This document shows positions 42,918-50,009 of a stretch of 50,009 nt of DNA, piece after piece. How positions within the stretch are numbered: the stretch's first letter is position 1; each line of letters opens with the position of its first letter. The notes beneath the pieces are model-generated. The model was not told where the DNA came from. It made no database searches and saw only the letters and a program-made list of their open reading frames with translations. This stretch comes from Nitrosomonas aestuarii (lineage in GTDB: Bacteria; Pseudomonadota; Gammaproteobacteria; Burkholderiales; Nitrosomonadaceae), in the NCBI RefSeq assembly GCF_003046585.1, contig NZ_QAAE01000022.1, forward strand, positions 1 to 50,009, in the 5' to 3' direction. The position numbers and the translations under genes are program-made.

Positions 42918-43327
42918 TGCCGGTTCTAATTGACAGTAACGTCATTCTGGATGTCTTTACCAGGGATCCGCAATGGTTTGACTGGTCATCAAAGACACTC
43001 ACCTATTATGCTGAGCGTGAGCTGCTTTATATTAATCCTATCGTTTATTCTGAAATCTCGATTGGTTTTAAACGTATTGAGGAATTGGAACTGGCTTTGC
43101 CTGGTGATTATATTCTTCGAGAAAATCTACCTTATGAAGCCGCCTTTCTGGCGGGCAAATGTTTTCTGAAATACCGGAAGTCAGGTGGCGTTAAAAACGC
43201 ACCACTACCAGATTTTTATATTGGCGCACATGCTGCAGTACGGGGATGGTCTATTCTGACTCGAGACAATGGTCGCTTTAATACTTATTTCCCGACATTA
43301 CACGTTATTACGCCAGAAAAACCATAA
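42917..43327 (+). CDS. PIN-domain toxin (VapC family)
   Basis: The 136-residue PIN RNase has the catalytic acids in place: LIDSNVILDVF (Asp6), VYSEISIGF (Glu), LPDFYIGAHAA (Asp) and LTRDNGRF (Asp). Unlike the neighbouring PIN toxin it looks fully active. The start codon overlaps the stop of the AbrB-type antitoxin gene. It is convergent with the recombinase gene 54 bases downstream. Confidence 0.85.
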   Translation: MPVLIDSNVILDVFTRDPQWFDWSSKTLTYYAERELLYINPIVYSEISIGFKRIEELELALPGDYILRENLPYEAAFLAGKCFLKYRKSGGVKNAPLPDFYIGAHAAVRGWSILTRDNGRFNTYFPTLHVITPEKP

Positions 43328-43380
43328 TAAATGTGGTTTCTATTTCATGTTTCTTACTATTATTTGCAACAGGGCCCTTT

Positions 43381-43965
43381 TTATTGCTGTGGTCTGAGTT
43401 GCTCAATTTTCTCTGGCGTAAAATGGCGGTAGAAAGTGGTTCTTCCGATGCCGAGTGCTTTGATAATATCGGAAACGAACAGATAATTCTCCGTGTCTTT
43501 GAGCATAGCTTGAGCGGTGCGGATTTTTTCATCTGTCATGAGTGTTGGTCTACCACCAATCCGGCCATTTTTGCGGGCCGATTTCAACCCTGCCCGCGTG
43601 TTTTCAACGATGATTTCGCGTTGAAACTGGTCAAAAGCTGCATTCATGTGGAAGAACAGTCTGCCTTCAGGCGTGGCGGTATCAATATTCTGAGTCAGAA
43701 CCTTCAAACCAATTTGGCGCTCTTCCAGATCCTTCACTGTATTGATAATCTGAGTGAGTGATCGCGCCAGGCGCGACAGTTTCCAGATGACAAGTGTATC
43801 TCCTTTACGCATGAAATCGAGCGCTTGTTGCAATTGTTTACGGTCTTTACTCGCCCCGGAGACTTTTTCCGTGAATATCTTTTTGCACCCGGCTTCATTC
43901 AAAGCATCTATTTGCAATTCTGGATTTTGATCCAGCGTTGAAACCCGCGCATATCCAATCAGCAT
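43381..43965 (-). CDS. serine recombinase (resolvase/invertase family)
   Basis: The protein has the resolvase catalytic domain: Ser9 in YARVSTLDQNPELQ, Arg65 and Arg68 in WKLSRLARSL, and the E-helix segment GRLFFHMNAAFDQFQREIIVENTRAGL. A C-terminal helix-turn-helix follows (ISD-type KALGIGRTTFYRHF). With 194 residues it matches small resolvases and invertases. It may resolve plasmid multimers or be a leftover of a Tn3-type transposon; no transposase is visible. The 24-bp palindrome about 115 bases before its start could be part of its crossover site. Confidence 0.9.
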   Translation of the reverse strand: MLIGYARVSTLDQNPELQIDALNEAGCKKIFTEKVSGASKDRKQLQQALDFMRKGDTLVIWKLSRLARSLTQIINTVKDLEERQIGLKVLTQNIDTATPEGRLFFHMNAAFDQFQREIIVENTRAGLKSARKNGRIGGRPTLMTDEKIRTAQAMLKDTENYLFVSDIIKALGIGRTTFYRHFTPEKIEQLRPQQ

Positions 43966-44080
43966 ATTTTGTGTTCCTAAAACGATATTTAGAGATATTA
44001 ACAGAACATATGATTAGGAACAAAGTATTGGAACAGATTATTACGCGTTTTCTTTCGAATTTATCAATCTGTTTGAGTTG

Positions 44081-44104
44081 TTCCAAAAACGATCGTTTTT
44101 GGAA
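44081..44104. promoter_or_regulatory. 24-bp perfect palindrome between recombinase and tacA
   Basis: The sequence TTCCAAAAACGA and its exact reverse complement meet at 44092/44093. It lies between divergent genes, so it is not a simple terminator. It could be a resolvase binding site, an operator, or both. Confidence 0.5.
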
Positions 44105-44112
44105 TAGGTGCT

Positions 44113-44176
44113 GTACATTTTCAAAACGTACATGTTGCTTATACGTAAATTTTTATGTACTATTTTAATGTGTACA
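44113..44176. promoter_or_regulatory. repeated GTAC boxes, likely operator of tacAT
   Basis: GTAC-centred boxes lie at 44113, 44128, 44157 and 44172, that is, two pairs each 15 bases apart. They precede the antitoxin ATG (44194) and overlap its likely promoter, where an RHH antitoxin of this family would bind. Confidence 0.45.
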
Positions 44177-44193
44177 ATTATTGGATTTTGACC

Positions 44194-44996
<803 letters not shown>

Positions 44997-45291
44997 TGGG
45001 ACAGATTAAGGGTTTTGCTTTGCCGGCATAATTCCAAAAGCAAGTAAGTATTGAAATACTTAGCTTTCACACAATGAGAAGGAATTCAGACAACTTGCAA
45101 GTAACAATCTACAGCTAAAATAATGCTTAAGATATGAAGATATGATCATATCTTCATATCATCTTATTTTTATGCTTCAACTCTAATTGTTACTGAGCAT
45201 AAGGTTTAAACCAGATTTATTATATTTATTTGAGAAAAGATGGAACGAGTAATAGAATTTTTTATGTTTTAATTTGAGCATCATTCCTGGA
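44997..45291. other. convergent intergenic region with a perfect palindrome
   Basis: No gene is seen. A perfect 30-bp palindrome (45131-45160) contains two GATATGA words per arm around a TGATCA centre. The same words recur upstream of the partition genes, so this may be a partition site as well as a two-way terminator for tacT and parA. Confidence 0.5.
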
Positions 45292-45921
45292 TTATTCATC
45301 TAAATGAATGTCTTTATTTTCGAGTACGCCGATAACTTGGCGGTACAAATCTCTTGTCATGTTATTTAATCGTGTTGTAGGAGTTTGCCATTTCGGATTA
45401 TCTGCCATTCTAAGTGTCCTGATAGCTCTAACCTCACCTATTTTTCCCATGATCTTAGCTTGTGGTAGTTTAGATAAGAATTCACGATAGACATATTCTC
45501 GTTCTGTGTGTCCAGATGGATACATATTGATAAAAAGGCGAATATTTTGAGCGCCCGCTTCTTCCAACCGTTTCATATGCTCTAATCCTTCGGTCACGGC
45601 TTCAGGGTCAGGCGTAATCGGTATAATGACCAAATCCACACTTTTGGCGATCCATTGATCAAATTCTGGACGATTGCCGCCGCTGTCAATGATGCATAAA
45701 CCATCATTATTCATAGCTGCTTCGATCAATGTTGTCAGTATTTTTGGTTCTCTTGCGTCATAATAAGCGTATGGTCGTCCATTAACTTTAATAGGTGGAC
45801 GATTGTCTGTATGCATGAAATAGGACGGAACTTGATGCCACGCCGCGCCAAGAGCTAGTGCATGAGCCAGTGACGTTTTACCAACCCCACCTTTACTAGC
45901 TGTAATTGCAACACCTTTCAT
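45292..45921 (-). CDS. parA: ParA-family partition ATPase
   Basis: The 209-residue protein has the Walker A SKGGVGKTSLAHALALGAA (residues 9-27), a Walker B-like CIIDSGGNRPEFDQW and VDLVIIPITPDPEAVTEGLEHM. It belongs to the short ParA class (ParF/Soj-like without an N-terminal DNA-binding domain), which pairs with a small RHH-type centromere-binding protein. The start overlaps the 86-residue partner gene by four bases. It would position plasmid copies using the repeats to the right. Confidence 0.88.
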   Translation of the reverse strand: MKGVAITASKGGVGKTSLAHALALGAAWHQVPSYFMHTDNRPPIKVNGRPYAYYDAREPKILTTLIEAAMNNDGLCIIDSGGNRPEFDQWIAKSVDLVIIPITPDPEAVTEGLEHMKRLEEAGAQNIRLFINMYPSGHTEREYVYREFLSKLPQAKIMGKIGEVRAIRTLRMADNPKWQTPTTRLNNMTRDLYRQVIGVLENKDIHLDE

Positions 45922-46178
45922 TGCCCTGCCCTTTCCATATCACGCTTAATTATTATTCTAAGCGCTTGTGATGCGTTTACAGGTTTTCCTTGTTTTTGAG
46001 TCAGATCAGTAGCGATCTTATCGATATATGATGAATAAAACTTTTCTATACTGAAAGTACGGCGCACTGTTTCATTTTCTACTTCTGTTTGTTGTATAAC
46101 GGCCTTTTTGAATTGATCATCAATCGGTTTGGCTGTAGGAGTCTTTGTGTTTAAATCAATAAGCTTGGGTGCCTTCAT
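45918..46178 (-). CDS. small partition partner (ParG-like)
   Basis: The 86-residue basic protein has a flexible polar N-terminus (LNTKTPTAKPIDDQFKKAV) and a C-terminal part that fits an RHH fold (VRRTFSIEKFYSSYIDKIATDL, VNASQALRIIIKRDME). It is read first in the operon, just upstream of parA, in the order of ParG/ParF inverted or of type Ib systems. It should bind the direct and inverted repeats upstream of its own promoter, both as centromere and for autoregulation. Confidence 0.72.
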   Translation of the reverse strand: MKAPKLIDLNTKTPTAKPIDDQFKKAVIQQTEVENETVRRTFSIEKFYSSYIDKIATDLTQKQGKPVNASQALRIIIKRDMERAGQ

Positions 46179-46570
46179 ATAATCTTATCCTCATATAGTA
46201 TGATCATATCGTAATATGTATTATGCGCATGAATACAATTACGGTGATATTAGTATTATGATTATACTATTATACGATATGATCATATCGTAATACAATA
46301 TGAGATAGTACGCTTCGTTATTGAACTGGTCATCAATCGATCTGGCTGTGGGAGTCTTTGTGTTTAAATCAATAAGCTTGGGTGACCTCATATAATCATA
46401 TCCTCATATGGTATGATTATATCGTAATATAATATGAGGAAATACGTTATGTTATTAATATGTTTTTATTGCATGGCAATATGGCAGTGTGACGATGTAT
46501 TGATATGATGGTGTGAAGATATGATAAGATGGTATGATGTTCATATGATATGTTCTTTCTTAGTTGGGAG
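46179..46570. repeat. parS: centromere-like repeat region upstream of the partition operon, with duplicated gene start
   Basis: The AT-rich region holds palindromes such as 46273-46292 (TACGATATGATCATATCGTA) and many TCATATC/GATATGA words, continuing past 46500. The 5' end of the partner gene with its promoter (46111-46217) recurs 213 bases to the right (46324-46430) at roughly 90% identity, giving a truncated copy (start at 46391) that leaves its frame after about 20 codons. The duplicated block brings a second set of repeats. I interpret the whole as the partition centromere and promoter. Confidence 0.65.
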
Positions 46571-46844
46571 TTATTGTTTAAATGAGTAAAAACACTTGCC
46601 GCAAGTGCAGCTTTCCGTAGTGTCCATCAACATTAAAGTTGTACCAGTTATTTTCACAATAGACGCTGACAATGGAAAAAATTCAATGCTGATTTACAGC
46701 TTTATACGCTCATATTTTTGAATGATAGTTAGCAAATCGAGTATATTACACAAATTGTTAAAACTAAAATATCGAAGTAATTCAAGCTACAGAAATGAAA
46801 ATCTTTGTTTCTGAACGATGAAACTATATAAAGGAAATGTCAAT

Positions 46845-47609
46845 ATGAAGTCATTCAAAGTTAAAATACTTTTGACCATTATGCTTTGTATCTGTGGAAA
46901 TTATGTGCATGCCCAAGATTTTGATGTTATTGGGCTTAAACTTGGCATGACCGTAGAAGAAGTTCACAAGGTGCTAAAGGATTACGATGTGGAATCAAAT
47001 ATTAAAGAGCATCGACAATACTACAACTATAGTGATGGCGTTGAGCACTTTAAAACAGATGATTTTGTTTATTATATTGATGCAATAAAAAGAAAGGAAA
47101 ATAATGACTACTTGTCCATTTTCTTTTCTCCTGGTCCTCAAGGGGGACGTGTAGTGGCTGTTACCCGGACTTTGGAAAATAAGGCTCAACCCCCTACGCG
47201 CGGCCAATACCTGAGTGCGCTGAAGAAAAAATACGGACAGCCTACATCAGAAGACATAAGTACAGTTCATTGGGATTTTCCAGCAGGGAAAATACAGTGC
47301 TTAGTTGGTGCCATTGGGGCTTACCAACCGACGCACCCCAGTATTCTGAAAAAAATATACAGCGCAAATGTTGGAAGTAGAGATGGTATTTTTCATAATT
47401 CAAAGGTAAAGTCACTCTCAGATTGTGCTAGTTATCTTACATACTCAATGCCAAGTGGTGATAATAGTCCTGTTACGGAAGCTCGAGCAATCATGGTTGA
47501 CGTTGCGGGCATAGCTAACGGTGAATTGGCAGCAAATGAATGGGTGGACGGACTTGCAGAGCAAGCTCGCAAGGCTCGTGAAGCTAAAGGCGAGATGCCT
47601 GATCTCTAG
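46845..47609 (+). CDS. exported protein of unknown function, 254 aa
   Basis: The product starts with a Sec signal peptide (MKSFKVKILLTIMLCICGNYVHAQ, cut near residue 23). AAGGA lies nine bases upstream of the ATG at 46845. The mature part opens with DFDVIGLKLGMTVEEVHKVLKDY, a pattern common in small periplasmic proteins with a SmpA/BamE-like helix. It has two cysteines (IQCLVG, SDCASYL) that may form a disulphide. I do not recognise the family. It is the only exported protein in the partition-KorB stretch and may be cargo. Confidence 0.7.
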   Translation: MKSFKVKILLTIMLCICGNYVHAQDFDVIGLKLGMTVEEVHKVLKDYDVESNIKEHRQYYNYSDGVEHFKTDDFVYYIDAIKRKENNDYLSIFFSPGPQGGRVVAVTRTLENKAQPPTRGQYLSALKKKYGQPTSEDISTVHWDFPAGKIQCLVGAIGAYQPTHPSILKKIYSANVGSRDGIFHNSKVKSLSDCASYLTYSMPSGDNSPVTEARAIMVDVAGIANGELAANEWVDGLAEQARKAREAKGEMPDL

Positions 47610-48023
47610 TAGTTAGTAAGCTGTTGGAATGTGTCCGAGTCCTCAAACCGATGAGGTTTTATCTTTGAAAGTGCCCAGGTGGTTTGGTCTTCGTTGTGTG
47701 ATTTCGAGGAAGTCGAACCGGTGTGCGGCAAAGAGCTTGATTTCGTTGATTTACTCATTTCTAATAATTCACACTTTGTCGCAGAAAGCAGAGGGACTTC
47801 TTTGTCAGCTTTTTACAGTTTTGATAAGGCGGTGGTGCAACTAAAAGGAGCTAAAATACCATGAAACGAACGTCTGGTTTGGTTTGAGATACTGTACATA
47901 GCCCGGTTTTCTGTTCACATTTGCTGTAAAAATAAATCAATTTGTCTTGCGGTAAAGATTATTGATTCCAGTTGTGACAGGGGAGGGTTAGTATTTAACT
48001 GTGTAACATACGGGGCGATGTAT
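47610..48023. other. intergenic region with a possible short coding remnant
   Basis: A frame at 47679-47864 on the plus strand (GTG start, 61 residues, DFEEVEPVCGKELDFVDLLISN...) looks coding-like but has no start signal and an in-frame stop just before it, so it may be the 3' end of a lost gene. The rest shows nothing clear. Confidence 0.25.
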
Positions 48024-48377
48024 TCAGCGCGTCAGTTTTCTGGTTTTTCTTGCAGCCAGTTGTTGTATTGACGCCTGCTTATCGTTATACCGGATCATCA
48101 TGTTTTTTCCAAAGACGGGTAGTTCAGAAAACAATCCTCTTTCATGTTTAATGAAATCCCTGCCGGTTTTCTGATACACAAAATCGTTATCTGCGTGAAC
48201 AATCTCACCTTCGTATTTGATTGCTTCTTCTTTGACCGCTTCTTTGGCCAGATAGATATTATAAATACCGGCCCTGATATCACCGGCTTTACTGATTTTA
48301 TCGATTTTCCATTCGCCATTGACTTCATGCTGCAGCAATTTCTGGCCGTTCATTACCAGCAGTCTTTGTTTCAACAT
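48024..48377 (-). CDS. KfrB-like domain protein
   Basis: The 117-residue protein ends in a KfrB-type domain: AGIYNIYLAKEAVKEEAIKYEGEIVHADNDFVYQKTG, then DFIKHERGLF and ELPVFGKNMMIRYND. KfrB occurs in IncP plasmids next to kfrA and at the ends of TraI-like proteins; its exact role in stability is not known. It follows korB by 12 bases on the same strand, so they are cotranscribed. In this element kfrA lies 37 kb away, unlike in RK2. Confidence 0.7.
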   Translation of the reverse strand: MLKQRLLVMNGQKLLQHEVNGEWKIDKISKAGDIRAGIYNIYLAKEAVKEEAIKYEGEIVHADNDFVYQKTGRDFIKHERGLFSELPVFGKNMMIRYNDKQASIQQLAARKTRKLTR

Positions 48378-48389
48378 TTATTGTGCTCT

Positions 48390-49325
48390 CTACTTGATCG
48401 ATTCCTGAAATAGAGCGACATTAAGCACCTTTTGCAGCAGTCTTTGTAATTGTTTTTGTTCGCCAGGATTTAAATGATCAAATATGGCGTCTGATTTATC
48501 ATCAGTACCAACCTTCTCTGCAATATTGACGACCAGTGCTTTCAATTCAATTTTCTGTTCGGTTTCTTTTTTGTTTTTGCTTTTGCTTTTGTTGCCTGGT
48601 CGGGTTTTAGGCAGAAACATTGCATTCTCAACAGGGTTACTGCTTAAACGCTGGTGCTGCATATCGGTCAGGCAGTCACGCATGAGTAAGATCGCGGCAC
48701 GCGTCAATTCCGTGTTTTCATCAGAAACCCACCGGGTAACTTCATCTGGAAACTGTCTGTATATTTTAACCAGTTCGTTAATGCCGCCCAGATCGTTGAT
48801 ACGGCCGTTATTGACCAGATCAGAGATGACCGGCGGCAGATCAAGCAGCGTTGTGTGTTGAGAAACATACGCTTTGGACTTGCCGATCATCACGGCAATT
48901 TCATGATTCTTCTTGCCGGCGGAGAGTTGCTGGCCGATAAAGTCGGCCACCTCTCTGGAAGACAGGTTATCGCGCTGGATGTTTTCAATGACCTGGTCAA
49001 TTTCCGTATAATCATGATCTATAAAAGCGGGGATGGTCTTTTTGCCCGCTATTCTGGACGCCCGGTAACGTCTTGCGCCATGATTAATGATGTAGGTCCC
49101 GGATTTGTCCGGGTTGGGACGCACCGATATGGGCGTTTTAACGCCCCGTGTTTTAATGGTGTTGGCCAGTTCTTCCAGGGACGCAGTATCAAACACCTTT
49201 CTGGGTTGATTCGGGTCTTCAATAATCGAATCCAGATCCATTTCACTTAAGGTATGTGCCTTGGCGGATTTGCTGGTTTCATGTTTATGTTTTTCAGTCA
49301 AAGTGATAGCCCTATAAATTCCCAA
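48390..49325 (-). CDS. korB: KorB, ParB-family regulator and partition protein
   Basis: KorB of IncP plasmids is a CTP-dependent DNA clamp that represses transfer and replication genes and helps partition. The 311 residues contain the ParB N-terminal motifs IIEDPNQPRKVFD, TPISVRPN and the CTP-binding-type NHGARRYRASRIAGKKTIPAF, then ENIQRDNLSSREVADFIG. The DNA-binding helix-turn-helix follows (MIGKSKAYVSQHTTLLDLPP), and a Lys/Glu-rich linker leads to the dimer domain. It lacks a neighbouring incC; the ParA at 45.3 kb has its own partner. A dyad (49371-49385) lies in its promoter region. Confidence 0.88.
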   Translation of the reverse strand: MGIYRAITLTEKHKHETSKSAKAHTLSEMDLDSIIEDPNQPRKVFDTASLEELANTIKTRGVKTPISVRPNPDKSGTYIINHGARRYRASRIAGKKTIPAFIDHDYTEIDQVIENIQRDNLSSREVADFIGQQLSAGKKNHEIAVMIGKSKAYVSQHTTLLDLPPVISDLVNNGRINDLGGINELVKIYRQFPDEVTRWVSDENTELTRAAILLMRDCLTDMQHQRLSSNPVENAMFLPKTRPGNKSKSKNKKETEQKIELKALVVNIAEKVGTDDKSDAIFDHLNPGEQKQLQRLLQKVLNVALFQESIK

Positions 49326-49370
49326 TTGCCATTTGGGTGATACTTATCTATGATATTTTAATTATCTGCC

Positions 49371-49385
49371 ATTTATCAGGTAAAC
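49371..49385. promoter_or_regulatory. dyad operator between korB and trbA
   Basis: The plus strand reads ATTTATCAGGTAAAC, the reverse complement of the operator at traI (GTTTACCTGATAAAC) apart from one end base. It sits between the divergent korB and trbA-like genes, where it could control both. Confidence 0.6.
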
Positions 49386-49410
49386 ATCAATAATTTAGAC
49401 CAATCCTATT

Positions 49411-49788
49411 TTGTACAATCAAATCCTGCTGACAAATATTTTGCGCATCCTTGAAGAGAAGGGGATGACTAAAAAACAGCTTTCCGAGAAGTCAGGCATA
49501 TCTATTGCGTTCATGCAAGACCTTACTCAGGGCAGAGGCAATCCTTCGCTAAAAACAATGGAGGCGATTGCAGATGCACTGGAAACGCCGATCCAGGTCC
49601 TGCTGGAAATAAATGACGTAACAGACGGTGAGCTGGAAGCGTTGTTGCCCGGCAATAAACAGAAATTCTCTGATCTGCCGGCAGGCTATAAAAGAACGTA
49701 TGCAATTCTCAATGACTTTCAGGATTTTCAGGTAAGGCAGTGGGACGCAGCCAACAAGAAATTAATACAAAAATTAAAGAAACAATAA
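49411..49788 (+). CDS. trbA: TrbA-like HTH transcriptional regulator
   Basis: RK2 TrbA represses the tra and trb transfer promoters. This 125-residue protein has an XRE-type helix-turn-helix (GMTKKQLSEKSGISIAFMQDLTQGRGNPSLKTMEAIADAL, residues about 18-56) followed by a polar helical tail. It is 72 bases before trbB, the same place as trbA in RK2. The start is TTG at 49411, as no ATG precedes the HTH in frame. It may be the protein that binds the shared dyad. Confidence 0.75.
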   Translation: MYNQILLTNILRILEEKGMTKKQLSEKSGISIAFMQDLTQGRGNPSLKTMEAIADALETPIQVLLEINDVTDGELEALLPGNKQKFSDLPAGYKRTYAILNDFQDFQVRQWDAANKKLIQKLKKQ

Positions 49789-49860
49789 AATAGTTCTTGC
49801 ATTAACTATAAAATGGTTATATTGTTACACCCATCTTAACCGACTGGTGTAAACAAGCCC
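49789..49860 (+). promoter_or_regulatory. promoter and hairpin before trbB
   Basis: TTGCAT followed after 17 bases by TATTGT could be the trb promoter. TTACACC and GGTGTAA (14-base spacer) form an inverted repeat between it and the ATG at 49861, a possible operator or leader hairpin. Confidence 0.4.
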
Positions 49861-50009
49861 ATGCAAGATATTGCAGTTGCTCCACTCACAGCCCCGCTCA
49901 CGGCCGCGTCGACCGTCAGGGACCGCGCCAAAAGAAAGCTTGAACGCGATGCCCGCGATATCGTGTCTGCGTTGCAGGACCCTGAAACGGTTGAAGTCAT
50001 GGTCAACGC
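49861..50009 (+). CDS. trbB: TrbB, conjugation ATPase (VirB11 family), N-terminal part
   Basis: The first 49 codons are present and the gene runs off the window. RAKRKLERDARDIVSALQDPETVEVMVN matches the start of IncP TrbB, the hexameric traffic ATPase that powers pilus formation and DNA export at the inner membrane. Together with the TrbA-like regulator upstream it marks the start of a trb mating-pair operon to the right of the window. Confidence 0.82.
   Translation, partial: MQDIAVAPLTAPLTAASTVRDRAKRKLERDARDIVSALQDPETVEVMVN

Overview
The window looks like proteobacterial DNA, most likely from a betaproteobacterium. The basis is an IncP(RK2)-type conjugation backbone and moderate base composition; a Nitrosomonadales host is only an impression. 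No tRNA, rRNA or CRISPR array was seen. Two parts can be told apart. Positions 1 to about 10.8 kb carry housekeeping-like and decayed genes: the end of a heavy-metal RND pump, an EAL-domain remnant, mgtC, an aconitase, a pyruvate-oxidase pseudogene, marC, a DUF1579 exported protein, a diguanylate cyclase, a small exported protein and a tandem-TPR membrane protein. From about 10.9 kb to the end the DNA reads as the backbone of a conjugative plasmid, or an integrated copy of one.

Backbone. A WGR protein and kfrA are followed, on the minus strand, by an SRAP protein, a large ArdC/zincin/Toprim antirestriction-primase, traF (peptidase), traG (coupling protein), traI (relaxase) and traJ. An oriT with an RK2-like nic motif (TATCCTG/C) separates these from traK, traL and traM on the plus strand. 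Next comes a Rep protein with ten iterons of about 19 bp, which is not obviously the IncP TrfA/oriV system. At the right end lie a KfrB-like protein, KorB, a TrbA-like regulator and the start of trbB (VirB11-type ATPase), so a Trb type IV secretion operon should continue beyond the window. One dyad, GTTTACCTGATAAAC, occurs in front of traI and again between korB and trbA, suggesting one repressor controls both transfer regions.

Cargo. Between the replicon and the KorB region lies a defence and stability island. It holds a type I restriction-modification operon (an extra half-HsdS, HsdM, HsdS, HsdR and a YgjP-type metallopeptidase), then an unrecognised minus-strand operon centred on an 831-residue membrane protein and a 330-residue partner (31.2-35.3 kb). 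After these come a UmuD'-like fragment and an IS21 IstB fragment, a winged-helix regulator with a 184-residue partner behind a 36-bp perfect palindrome, and a HipA-family YjjJ-type kinase. A stretch at 40.2-41.6 kb looks like integron gene cassettes, with two attC-like sites and no integrase. Three toxin-antitoxin modules (RHH/PIN, AbrB/PIN, DUF1778/GNAT), a serine recombinase and a ParA/small-protein partition pair with palindromic centromere-like repeats complete the island.

The best candidates for something undescribed are the 31.2-35.3 kb operon beside the type I system, the palindrome-controlled two-gene unit at 36.8-38.1 kb, and the integrase-less cassette array.
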